A DNA stretch of 64,000 bases from Paramecium tetraurelia (taxonomy: Eukaryota > Ciliophora > Oligohymenophorea > Peniculida > Parameciidae), in contig NW_001798966.1 in the NCBI RefSeq assembly GCF_000165425.1, forward strand, positions 238,221 through 302,220, written 5' to 3'. Of the stretch, positions 38,866 to 49,915 are shown piece after piece (the first letter of the stretch is position 1; the number at the start of each line of letters is the position of its first letter). The notes beneath the pieces are model-generated. The model saw nothing but the letters and a program-made list of their open reading frames with translations, ran no database searches and had not been told where the DNA came from. Both the position numbers and the translations under genes were made by a program.

Positions 38866-39285
38866 TCATTTAAGTACCATGTGGACAAATTTAGAGGATT
38901 CTGAACAAAATTTGACGTGCTTCTATGAGATTTTTTCACTGGAACTTGAACTTTGAAAGGATTCTCGTTTTTTCAAAATGCCTTTTTTCTCTATAGATTC
39001 TCTTGAGAGATTGAGTTAGCTTGGAGTTTTTGAGATGGAAGCCACCCTTTGACAACTATAATGAGATTCTTTTTAGACTTTTTTAATCCGACTCTATTTG
39101 CGCCGTAAAGCTGAACCAATTTCACATTGTAACTCTTCATCTTATTCAATCGTTTATATATGGAGATTCTGAAGCGACTTGCAGATGTCTGCTTTCGTTT
39201 TTACATTCAATTCCCTTAATCTTTGATAATTTTGATATAATGGAGAATCATTTTATTAGATTTCTCTATCCCAATCGCTTGACAT
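38866..39285 (-). CDS. Small basic protein with PP1-docking-like motifs
   Basis: 139 aa, no intron. The C-terminal half carries KKGILKKRESF and, about 15 residues later, QKHVKFCSES. GILK fits the SILK docking motif and KHVKF the RVxF motif of protein phosphatase 1 regulators, in the usual order (inhibitor-2 and others carry KGILK). The N-terminal part is helical and charged (YQNYQRLRELNVKTKADICK). A PP1 regulator is therefore a reasonable but unproven reading; no other family signature is present. Confidence 0.6.
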
Positions 39286-39486
39286 AATTTAAAGATAAAA
39301 TATAATAATAAATTCAATCGATTAAATTTGAGCAAAGTATAATTCTTGTGAGTTTATTATAATTGACTCGAATGTATATAAAAAGTATTAATTTAATATT
39401 TCATTATTCATTATTTTATAATAACTAAAATAGTTATACAAATAGTGAAAACCTCAAATAGAATAATTAATAATTATTTAATAAAA
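39286..39486. promoter_or_regulatory. Divergent intergenic region, presumed promoters
   Basis: 201 AT-rich bases between the start of the PP1-docking-like gene (minus) and the chitin synthase gene (plus). No specific motif could be recognised. Confidence 0.4.
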
Positions 39487-42478
39487 ATGTATATTTCTAC
39501 TCAAATTGGAAGGTGCATAGTTGAGGAACCTGATCTCAAAAATCGAATGCTCTACAAAACTCTAGAGTTAGAATTATAAGGTACACAATTTTGGCAATTC
39601 CTTAGCTTAGGGAGGCTTGAAAGTAGTTAAAAACACATTTTAAAATGATCCTAAATACGAGCTAAAGAACTTCGACATAAGAAAGAGGTTCGATTTGAGA
39701 CCCCAGAATATTCATTCATTCAATATTTAATAAAACCTTTAAACACAAAAGATCTAAAATCAGGAGGCCTCAAGAAATCTTCGATCTGTGAACTTGACTT
39801 AAAGGATGGTAGACCAAGAAAATATAACAAATCATACTCATAATGGTTTATTGAGTGCTTTGATCCATGAAGCTGGATAGAAGGTACTAAGGTAGGTATA
39901 ATAGGAGCCTTCTAGCTAATAGGAATAAAGATTATGTATTCTTGATAACCTAGATGGAAATGACATGAGATTATTAGTATGTATAACCATGTTCAGAGAG
40001 CCTCTCACTTAATTACAAAAATCAATTGATGGTGTGGTGCAGTCTTTGGATGCTTTTATGAAGTATGGGATAGCTCCTCATCAAATTGGAGTTTGTGTAT
40101 TTTTTGATGGAATCGAGAATATCCACAATGTGATCGATGAGAATGGGGCAGCATATCATGAAAATATTATTCGTAATTAAAAATAATAAATTTCTTAGCC
40201 TACTTTAAAAGCAATCTAGATGAGCAATACGGGATCAAGGATAAAAAGACACTTGACTACCAATATTGGGAGTATAAGAAACACAAGAAATTCTTGAACG
40301 ATTACAATCCTCAAAACATTATCAATTTGAGAAAAAACAAGGAACTCCTATTAAAGAAATATAAAAAGTACAAGGATTCTCTTCTGCCAATAATGAAAGC
40401 ATAGAAGGGCTATCAATGGATGCCATAAGATGAATGGGTGGAAACCAACATTATATAGGCAATGATCAGATAATACTAATTGTCAAAATAATATATTCAA
40501 GATAGAGAGAACACTGCCTGGGTATATCAAGGTAGGCATGTATATCAGGAATGCACAATGCCAATATTTTATGTTTTCAAATTCAAAAATGGGTCTAAAC
40601 TGTCTTCTCATCTATGGTTTTTTAAGGGATTCTGCTAAGAATTGAAACCAGACTACTGTTTATTGATGGACTGCGGAGCCGTTCCTGCTAAAGACAGTAT
40701 TTTTAAATTAATAAGTTCAATGGAAGCAGATCCTAAGGTAGGTGGAGTGTGTGGTAATATGAGAATAGAAGAGGAGGTAGAAAGCAATGAAGCCCAAAAT
40801 GATTAATAGATGGATATTCTAAGCAAAATCCTCAATAAACATTTCTTTTCAATTAAAAAATGCTAATAATGTGAATATGATATTGGACATACTTTGGATA
40901 AAAATTACGAATCAGCCTTGAATTACATCCATGTCTTGCCTGGAGCTTTCTCTGCTTATCGATACAAAGCCTTCAGCCAACATTATATAAAGTACTCGAA
41001 GTAGTCAAAGTAAATTCAATTGCTACTATAAAATTAACATAAGAATACATCAGATAATCAACCAGACGTTAATGTTGATATTGACAATTAACAAAGTTCC
41101 CAATAAGTTATTCCAGAAGAAAACTATAATATTCTCAATTTCTATTTGAGGTAAGTGATGGAATCCGATTATTAATATAGTAGCATTACTGAAGCTAATA
41201 TGTTTTTGGCTGAGGATAGAGTATTGTGTTTATTGTTGTTTTGTTAAGATTTTTATCTAAAATACATTCCAGATGCCATAGTTTATGTAGATGCCTGTTA
41301 AAGTTTAATTGATTTGTTATTTCAAAGAAGGAGATGGATAAATGGAAGTTGGTTTGCTCTTAATTATGTTTAAGAAACTTATCATGATAAATTAGAGGGC
41401 AGTTCTCATACTTGGGAAGCAAAGCAAATGCTTAAATTTAGCATTATAACTGCAAACTTAAATCAACTCTAATAATACTTTTTCTAATCATTCTAGATAG
41501 TTTGGTTGTTCATGGTATTGTAAACTGTTGTGGATTCTAATGGTACAATAAATGATCGAAACTATAATCATATCTAGGAATCTACTGATAATATTGTAGT
41601 TTCTGCAATTATAGGATTGTACATTTTATTGGTTTTAATGCTTGTATATTTATCTTTGACTTATGACTAATAGATATTGAATAATGTTAATGGAACTATT
41701 GGTCAATCAAAAAAGCAGGTTTAAGAACAGATTAAGAACTACTACTATTCAAGATACTATTTTGTTTCTACTATATTGGGTTTAATGAGTTTAGCAACTG
41801 TAGGCTACACAGTTTATCTACTAATTTAATAAATTATATTGGAACTCAAATTTAGTGAATTTTTAGAAGTACCAAATGCACCTCAATCTTATTATAGTTT
41901 GCTTATAGTTCTAAACTTTGGAATGTTGGGACTTCCATTTCTCTTCACTTTAATGACTTAACCGTCGATAATATTGAGTGTGATTGTTAATTCGATTCAT
42001 TATTTCTATTTTCAGCCTACTTATACTCATTTATTCATCACTTATGCCTTTTGTAGGATCGATGACTTATCTTGGGGAACCAAGGGTCTTACTGAAGACA
42101 ACAGCAAAAATAAGGTGTTCACTGATAAAATCTACAAAAAATACTTGTTTGTTATTAAGTGGATAGTACTTAATTGCTTGCTTTCAGGAATTCTAATACT
42201 GTTATTAAGAATGAACATTTCAATGTTACCTTCATTCTTAATTTTATTTGTGTCCGTAATTCTAACTGTCATCAGTATAATCAAAGGGTTTTTAGCTATC
42301 ATTCACTTAATCCAATTTTACATGCCTTCAGGGACAAAGGCTAGAAGAGACAAGTAAATTTATCTAATCAATATTTAGATTAATTAACAGAGTAGATAAA
42401 AGGAGAGAAACCTTAGAAAGAGGTAAAACTTATAACACTAATTTATAATAATTCTTCATGCCACAAAATTCTAGATGA
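39487..42478 (+). CDS. Chitin synthase (GT2 family)
   Basis: 971 aa; introns 39581-39605, 40173-40198 and 42354-42378. The catalytic domain shows [50 protein letters not shown] (donor/metal Asp), [20 protein letters not shown] (acceptor-site EDR) and [15 protein letters not shown] (Gln596 to Trp600, the QxxRW product-binding motif). The C-terminal 300 residues are multi-pass ([68 protein letters not shown]). It polymerises GlcNAc from UDP-GlcNAc and extrudes chitin through the membrane. The N-terminal 170 residues are unfamiliar. The 3' coding end overlaps the convergent Kv gene by 23 bp. Confidence 0.92.
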
Positions 42479-44216
42479 AATGTTATTTTTTCAAGCATTA
42501 TATTTTATTTTAAACATCGCAGTCTTCTTAGTTATTTGAACTTCTTGATCGTACTGATTCATCTCTAATGCTCACTTCTATTTGGCTTTCTCTAATTTGT
42601 TAATTGTCTAGAGGAGTATCATCCATTGGATCAGGCAAGTGAATTTCATGAATCCGCATATGCTCACTCTTTAATTCACTGTTTGCATCAAATCGAATTT
42701 CTCTTGCAGATTTGAAAAGACTGGAACTCTTCAAATGTTTTATTTGACTAACTCTACTACTTCTTTTAGTATTTCCAACACTTTATAATCTTGATTATAC
42801 ACTATTAACACTCTCTATTCTAGATTCGTCCATCATAGGAGACAACGCTATCTTTCTTTGATTTTCCCTGTAAGAATGTATTAATTAATTAAGCTCTATT
42901 GATTTTTTCTATTCTATATTCTTTTCAATCTTCATAATCTATAATAAATCATGCATATCTTTACTCTTTGTTTCATCTTGAGTCTCTTCATTCTGTGTTC
43001 CAAATGCAAATCAATTTCCTCCGATAATGCTTTGTATAAGCTCATCAAATCTGCTGTCAACTCATCAAACAATTATTATGATTACTCCAAATAGTCCAAG
43101 ACCTTCTCATTATTCTCGTACAATTGCTCTAAACGGTTCTCCATAAATTACAGTTCTCTCAAATTCAATTAATCATTTGAGGCAGCCTCATGTGAGATTG
43201 AGTACTTCTATTTCAATTTATCAATCTCCGCATTTTCATCATTTTCCTTGAGTGTTCTATAGAAGTTGATACCCATGATGGCCACAGGCAATGATATTGT
43301 TGTAGTTCCTAATAATGCAGTTATACAAGCAATGAATTTGCCCTATATTGTCTGAGGTATCAAATCCCCATAACCAACTGTTGTCATCGTAACTACACAC
43401 CACCAAATGGCATCTGGGATAGATTTAATTTGATTCTCTCCTTAATCGCTTTCGTCTTCATTATACTCCAAATAGTAGATGATTGTAGAAAAAAAGATCA
43501 CCATTAGCAATAACATCACAATCAGCATTAGTATATCCTTTAATGAGTTTTTAACTGTATCTGCCTTAATTATCAGTATAAATTACTAACATTGAAATTT
43601 CTTTCATGAATCTAGACAATTTGAACAAACGAAATATCCGAATAAATCTGATCAGTCTCAGCACCCTCAATTATGAGAATGAACCACTTGTTAGTGTTAG
43701 ACTCAGCAAAAAGGGCAGGATCGATACAAAGTCGATCAAGTTCATTGGAGATATGATAAATTACAAGAGTGATCTATCAAAAGCACTGGTTGAAAATAAA
43801 CGCAAAACTAAGTATAATGATTTAATCTTACGATACTCAGTACCAAAAAACACGAACAAATACAGTTCAATAGTGGAACTAACAGAATCATAAGTTTCAT
43901 TGCCTGATTCATAGATAGAATCAACTATTATTGTTATACATGATAATAAGATGCTTAGCAGAAGTATAATTTATATCACTTTAGCTAATATTGAGCTTTG
44001 CGGATCTTCTAACAATATGTATACATGCTATTAACATTCTTTAATCAAGACTTTGAATTTCCCAATTACATTTTGATTCATCAATTTCCTCCTTAAAGAA
44101 AAATCTTCAGTCTTTAATTTTCTTAAGAATGTGGCTTTGGTTTGAAGATTGTGTAACTACTTATTTTGGCTTTATTTCGAAACAGATGAAGAGTTAGATG
44201 AATTAGATTTCTTCAT
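42456..44216 (-). CDS. Voltage-gated potassium channel (Kv-type six-TM subunit)
   Basis: About 571 aa; introns 43808-43831 and 43565-43586. A six-helix channel: S1 near [19 protein letters not shown]3 [16 protein letters not shown]4 with regular positive charges ([20 protein letters not shown]), S5 [20 protein letters not shown], and a pore with [14 protein letters not shown], the K+ selectivity filter, then S6 [25 protein letters not shown] resembles the PVP gating bend. A long cytosolic tail has a coiled coil ([20 protein letters not shown]) and a Ser/Arg-rich part ([17 protein letters not shown]). Spliced length is one base short; the frame breaks near 42998-43002, just after EEIDLH. No T1 or cyclic-nucleotide domain is visible. 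Confidence 0.92.
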
Positions 44217-44437
44217 TTCTTACTAAAATTAATAAATATATATAAATATCAAAGTAGAAAACTATTTAAATGATTGAGATTTTAACAACCAAAATTAAAC
44301 CTAAAACTTAGCTTGTCGAAAATAGAGTGTAAAGAAGCCTAAAATAGAGTTTGATGATGCCTATAACGGAGTGTGATGAAGTCTTGGAAATACAAAAAAT
44401 ATTTTTATTAAGACAAAATAAAAAAGATTGTCTTATT
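44217..44437. other. Intergenic between tandem minus-strand genes
   Basis: 221 AT-rich bases holding the Kv gene's 5' flank and the cyclase gene's 3' flank; no element recognised. Confidence 0.4.
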
Positions 44438-47400
44438 TCATTTTTCTGTTAATTCTCTAAATCCTTTCCAATCCTTTGGTGCCTTTCCACCGCATGAATG
44501 TATTACTTCCAAGAGTGTATTTGAGGGTCCGTCCTTGTGTTCAGGAATCATAGTCTACACATAATAAATAGTAAAAATTACTAAAGTTTTTTGGAATGTT
44601 TATTAGGCATCACCCCAAGATCCCTTAATGTACTAGTCAAATCCTATTTTCCAAGTTTCATAAAACACCTAACATCAATGATCTAAATTACTTATGTGTA
44701 AGGTTCTCTTGCTGCAGCCAATTCATCATCAGTTGCAAATAGATCAGTCACAGATACTTAATTATTTTGGACCTTCTTCATTAAGTCTTCCCTCTTAAAC
44801 CTATTTAAAACTCTAAACTTCTTAGACTCCTTCTGGGTCATTTAGGAAACATCAAATTTGTCTCTTAACCCTTTGATTTTTGATTATAGATTTTTTATTG
44901 ACATGTCAATGGTGTGTAATTCTATGATTATGTAATAGAGGGATACCTAAAGGAACAATACTTCCCTTCACAGTAACAACATCGATCATTCTCATTTACT
45001 TCTAGCATTCTTCAGTGAGATATTGTTTCAAAATGCCACTAACGAGAATGAGCGCTCCGAACTACTTTGTAGCTGCCTCCAACCTAGATGCCATGTTAAC
45101 ATTCGGACTAAGATAGGAAGCATCGATTTTAAAGCCAGAACCTATGGCTCCTTCAATTCCCCATCCCATATGTAGACCAAACCCCATTTTAACCGAGTAA
45201 TCTTTCATTCTTGCATTGAGACCTTCGTGCTTCTTATACTTTTCTAATTTCTTGGAAATTGAGATTCCAGTAATTATTTTTAGAAATGCCAATACAGCCA
45301 TATCTCCTTTCTATTTGATGTATCTGTCGTTTTTGAGCTTCAAGCTTTTAGGATTATCAGGGTCTGGATGGTAATCATTAGGAGAATATTTCCAAACTAA
45401 CAAGAATGCATCTCCTATATTTTTATTAGCTGATCCACTCATGGAATCAACAGTAGAATGGACAATCTCAGCGATTTCATTTACAAATAACATTACTCCT
45501 TGTTACAAGACTTCTGTGGCCTAGAATAATCATTAAATAGTATTACATCTGTGAAATTTCTTATATCGCAAAAACCAAAGATGGCCAGAATCTTCTTCCC
45601 AGGAATCATTGGATCAACACTACCACCCTTTTTGATATTCTCAGCTATAATTTCAGAGCCAGCCTCTCCGAAACCAACTGCCAATAGTGCCCCTACTTTC
45701 ATTATTAGTCTCTACAACACATAAGTTTCCATATGTTTCTCAATTTCTTTTTGTTTCAACTTTTCTACATCTTATTGTTTTTCCAATTCCTCCATTATTA
45801 AGTCCTCCTATTCCTCAATGTTGACTGCTTCCAAAGGATTGGCTGCAATCATTTCAATTTTTTGCATCATAGCCTCAATGGGATCAATTACCAAATCTGA
45901 AACATCCTTACTAAACATTAATGCTGAAACTGCTAAAACAATGCAGACAAAGACAGTTTAAAAGATTGATAAAATTGCATTCGTCTAATTGTAACTCACT
46001 AAATCAGCAGCTGCATAAGTTTATAAATCAGATCCTTCAGATTTAACGTAATATTAAAGATCAGAGAATCTATATTGGTTTTTTGTTTCATAAGCAGGTT
46101 ATTCAAAGATCTCAGGATTTGTACTGTAGCTCCATTCGTGTAATTTTTAATTGGAATCACCTTCCAATTTGACATCCACACTATAGATTGGAAATATCTC
46201 AGACACATGGAATTAGGCATATTATTAGAGAAGTGACTTCATCACTGAATCATTGTTTCTGAATTAATAGATTCTATAAATTCCTGAGTCATAACTACTA
46301 ATCATTTCTTAATAGGTATCCAATGAAAGAACTGGAATACTTATCAGAATTGCCAAAATGATAGTGATAACTCTTCTCATAACGAGATCTGAGAGTTATG
46401 CACCGACTAAAGACTCTTTAATTTGATCTTCAGCTTGAGAAGTGGTCGATGAAGTTTTAAGATTAGAAGTAGTTGAATTCTTATCAGGAGTTCTGGACTA
46501 TTCAATGTCATTTTGAGATCCCCTTTATTCTTCATTATTAGAAACAATCGGCACTACTTGTAGATTAGATTAGGCCTGTATTTACGGTTATTGAGGAGCC
46601 TGTTAATCTGAGCTTTTATTTTATTGAGCTTATCGAAGCAACTCCTATAATAGCTTTTTCTATTATTCCTTCTCCATCTATTATCGAGCATGTTTATACA
46701 ACTTGACCAATCTCACCAATCGAATCACTCTAATAACTCTAGCTGCCTTTCGAGCTGCTCTAGATGCAGTTCCAATTGATTTAATTTAAGCAGCACTTGA
46801 AAGGTCTCCCGAATACCATGTGTCAGTAATCCATCCCAAATCCAATATCATTGTTATTGTGGAGATCACGTCCAATACAAAGTAAAACTAAATCTTACGA
46901 AAATATTTACATTAAACACATATTCTGGTTTACAAATGCTTGTAAGTATTATTTCCGCTAAGAAAGCAACCATACAAATCACGGTTAGAATGAAGAATAC
47001 ATCATCTCCTTGTTTATCAACTGACAGTATGCGAATGTCATCTCCGAAGAGTGCATAAATGGTAACTATGGCCATGATTATTGAGAATGGAGTGCTCTCA
47101 GTAAGTTTCAAAATCTTTTTTGCAAACTCAGATTATTGCTTTTGAACATGGTGTCTGCTCTTCAGTTTACTATTCATTCTTTTAATACGCTTCTGTGATG
47201 TTTCTGGGATATTAATTTATCAATATTTACATTAAGCTGGAGACTTTGCGCCTCCTGAACTTTTTATGGATATGTCATCCTGGCTGTGATGATTTGATCC
47301 AATCATTTACTTGTTTAATTTCTTCAATTCATCTGGCGGTGGCTCCTTCTTTCGGATTAATGGTTGAGCTGTCTGTTTATCAGTTAACTAATATTTATCA

Positions 47401-47617
47401 TCAAATACTAAAGGGGCTTGGTTTTGTCCCTGATTCTCAGAAGAACGCTTAGCCGATCGATCTGATGGTAACTGAAGCTATTAATTTATGAATAAACTAC
47501 AACATTAGGGTCGGATACCATTTCATTGAAATTCTTTACGACTTGGGAGGGAACAAATACTTCACCTAATCCTTGTTCCTCATGTACAAGTTTATCTTGC
47601 TCATTTTGGGTGTTCAT
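44438..47617 (-). CDS. Class III nucleotidyl (probably adenylyl) cyclase fused to a voltage-sensor-like domain
   Basis: 1,001 aa with seven introns (47478-47500, 47204-47230, 46888-46910, 45521-45546, 44922-44946, 44669-44691, 44555-44581). Order: polar N-terminus; four hydrophobic segments ending in an S4-like helix (RAARKAARVIRVIRLVRLVK); Gln/Ser-rich linker; a helix, an extracellular region and a second helix (SIFQTVFVCIVLAVSALMF); coiled coil; cyclase. The cyclase shows AIFGFCDIRNFTDATEVLQQ (first metal Asp), NIGDAFLLVWK (second Asp), SPNVNMASRLEAATK (transition-state Asn and Arg) and VPLELHTID at its end, then a C-terminal tail with DGPSNTLLEVI. No pore filter (GYG) or S5-S6 pair is seen. 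Ser at the adenine-selecting position favours ATP over GTP; this is inference. Confidence 0.88.
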
Positions 47618-47642
47618 ATTTTAATAAATTAAATATAGACAA
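47618..47642. promoter_or_regulatory. 25-bp divergent spacer, presumed shared promoter
   Basis: A/T-only apart from a single G and C; separates the start codon of the cyclase gene (minus) from that of the hypothetical gene at 47643 (plus). Confidence 0.45.
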
Positions 47643-48111
47643 ATGATTAATAATTTACAACCCTTATTTGGTATGTATAAGGAACTTTGGATCGAAAACG
47701 CAACTTAATTAAAAGAGGCCTTGGAGAAATGGGATCAGCATTAATTAAAATCCTGGCTCCAAAAAATGGAAAGTTATCTATTTCGATTACTTATTAGGAA
47801 CCATATTTACATTCCAATATGATGAGAGTATTGGACTGCTAGATGAGTTTTAACCGAATTATATCTAGAATTTGCCCAATGACATGGGCATATAATGTAA
47901 CAAACTAAGGACTATGTTTTAGAATAACTCAACTTAATATCTAATAGTGAACACTTATCTAAAATTGTTACGCTGTTTGAAAAAATCCCTTGAACCTATT
48001 TATAACTCCACTCATTTACTTAACTCAATAAGAAATCTGGAATTATACCTTTCCTCTCCATTGAATTAAAATACTATCAAGCCTTAAGAATGCAATTGCA
48101 CAGCATTTTGA
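47643..48111 (+). CDS. Hypothetical protein, about 155 aa, one frameshift
   Basis: Begins MINNLQPLFGMYKELWIENA. The frame slips by one base at or near the A6 run 47761-47766, after which DYLLGTIFTFQYDESIGLLD, LIVNTYLKLLRCLKKSLEP and ECNCTAF follow to the TGA at 48109-48111. Spliced length is one base too long, consistent with an extra A. No family recognised; mostly helical with a short Cys-x-Cys at the end. Confidence 0.5.
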
Positions 48112-48511
48112 TATTAGTTTATAAAATATACAAATTTACTATATGAATCAGAATTTAATTTGTTAATCATCCAACACCTCCCCTAAATTATAATCACTCA
48201 TTGTGAAATACAAATCCTCCCTGTTACACTGTATTTATTGCTTATTTAGTTCCGAAATTCTTATTAATCTAAGAAATGTTATAATATAATAATTATAGAT
48301 ATGAATTTTATCTGTTACACTTAAAAAGCCATTAGGAAAAGCAAAATCTTAGCATTTTTGAGGAATCACAATTTATCATTCAGTTATCGATGAAGGTAAA
48401 AGTGTGGGTTATTGTGAAATAATTACAATACTAGCGAGAATTCACATTTTAATAAGAATCATAGCCACAGGTTTTAATGATACCATATATTTAATATTTA
48501 CTAATTATATC
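48112..48511. other. Intergenic between convergent genes
   Basis: About 400 AT-rich bases after two converging stop codons; nothing recognised. Confidence 0.45.
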
Positions 48512-49899
48512 TCACTATTGGGTTTATATTTATTGTAAATTCAAGGTCTCTTGGAGATGTTAATCTTGTTCGATATCTTCCAAGAATTCCTCTATTTGTT
48601 ATTCTTCCAACCCTTCCTTTTTCTTATTTTTCTTCTCTTAATTTTCTTCTATATCTAATCTTTTCAATTGAGTCTTTCTCTTTTTGTTTTTCTCTGGTTT
48701 TCTCCTTATAATAATTATCTCTGGCTTGTCATAAATTTCATCTAATTCATTATTATACTTATTTAAATCGAATCCTTAAACAGTCATTCCTGCTGACAAA
48801 AAATTACCTAAATGCGATTTGACTTAGTATTGATTATAATCAGAATCATTATCTTTCATGAGTTCGACTGTGCAAAGACTATTTAAAAAGGGATGGTTTT
48901 GATCATTTTTTGAAGGTTTGATTTTTTCTACGTCTAAAATTGTAAATTCATCACAATTATCCCTCAAAGGCATAGTTCTAATATCTAAATCATGTTTGAA
49001 ATATTATTCAGCTGAGATTTCACAAACTTTTAATTTAGTTGGATCAATTAATTGTATTGAACTAGCAACTCTATAACATATCTAAATTCTGTTAATTCCT
49101 CCTAATTGATGACATAGTTTATGTGGTAAAATCACTAAATCATCTTTGCATATTCTTGGCACATCCACCACAAATGTATATTTAATAAACGAATACACTT
49201 CTTTTGATTCCTTTACCTATATTGGTAGATATGATCTAATAAATTCTAACATGTGAAGTGCTTGATTTTTTTGCTTAAAGTAAAAATTCATTCCATCATC
49301 TGCTGATTCCACCTTTAACATTTACTAATTCATATGATGTTGCAAAATTAGTTGCTCCAAATAATAGAATGACTTCTTATGATTTACTCGTTATCTTAAT
49401 TGAATGCAAGCTCCCCAAATATGAGGGGTAAATTCTCTCTTGCAATCTTCGCATTAATGGTAAACCTCCTCAAAATTTAAAATTTTTGAATCCTAAATGC
49501 ACGTTCCATTCATAGCTTCTTTTTATACTGTGATCTATAATTTGATTTATTTAGTGCTTGGCTCTGTAAAAATAAATTTCGTGTCTATTATTGTCTTTTC
49601 CTGCAATCTAACATTATAAATAGGAATATTTTACCCTATTACCTTCTTTAAGCAGATAGCAAGCAATTCTTTCGAATCTCTTTCGCAAAGAACCCAAGGA
49701 GGTCTTTGATATCTTCTACAATTTCTGCATAACAGTATTTCTTTATCATTATCGATATCTAATTCAATTTTTAAAAAGTACCCTAGGTGATATTCATTTA
49801 TGCAATCAAACAATTTGGACAAATATTTGTTTTTGTTAGTTTTGGTTCAAACTCCAATTCACATAATGGGCAAAATATTAATACAGCTCTTTGCAACAT
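48512..49899 (-). CDS. NMD3: NMD3, 60S ribosomal subunit export adaptor
   Basis: 454 aa; one 23-nt intron at 49759-49781. Paired CxxC zinc motifs open the protein (ILIFCPLCELEF, NICPNCLIAQMNIT), followed by LLCRNCRRYQRPPWVLCERD then SKELLAICLKKV, the diagnostic NMD3 block. Later motifs: FIFTEPSTKQIKLQITVQKE, HQCEDCKREFTPHIWGACIQ, IQLIDPTKLKVCEISAEQYF and SHLGNFLSAGMTVQGFDLN. The C-terminus is Lys/Arg-rich then acidic with a leucine-rich export-signal-like stretch (IEEFLEDIEQDQHLQETLNL). NMD3 binds the pre-60S particle and CRM1 for nuclear export. Confidence 0.93.
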
Positions 49900-49915
49900 T
49901 GTAAATATTTTTAAA
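49900..49915. promoter_or_regulatory. 16-bp divergent spacer, presumed shared promoter
   Basis: Only 16 A/T-rich bases separate the NMD3 start codon (minus) from the start codon of the signal peptide peptidase gene (plus). Confidence 0.5.

Noticed and set aside
43606-43893. Plus-strand ORF of 95 codons
   Set aside because: Antisense to the S1-S4 region of the Kv channel.
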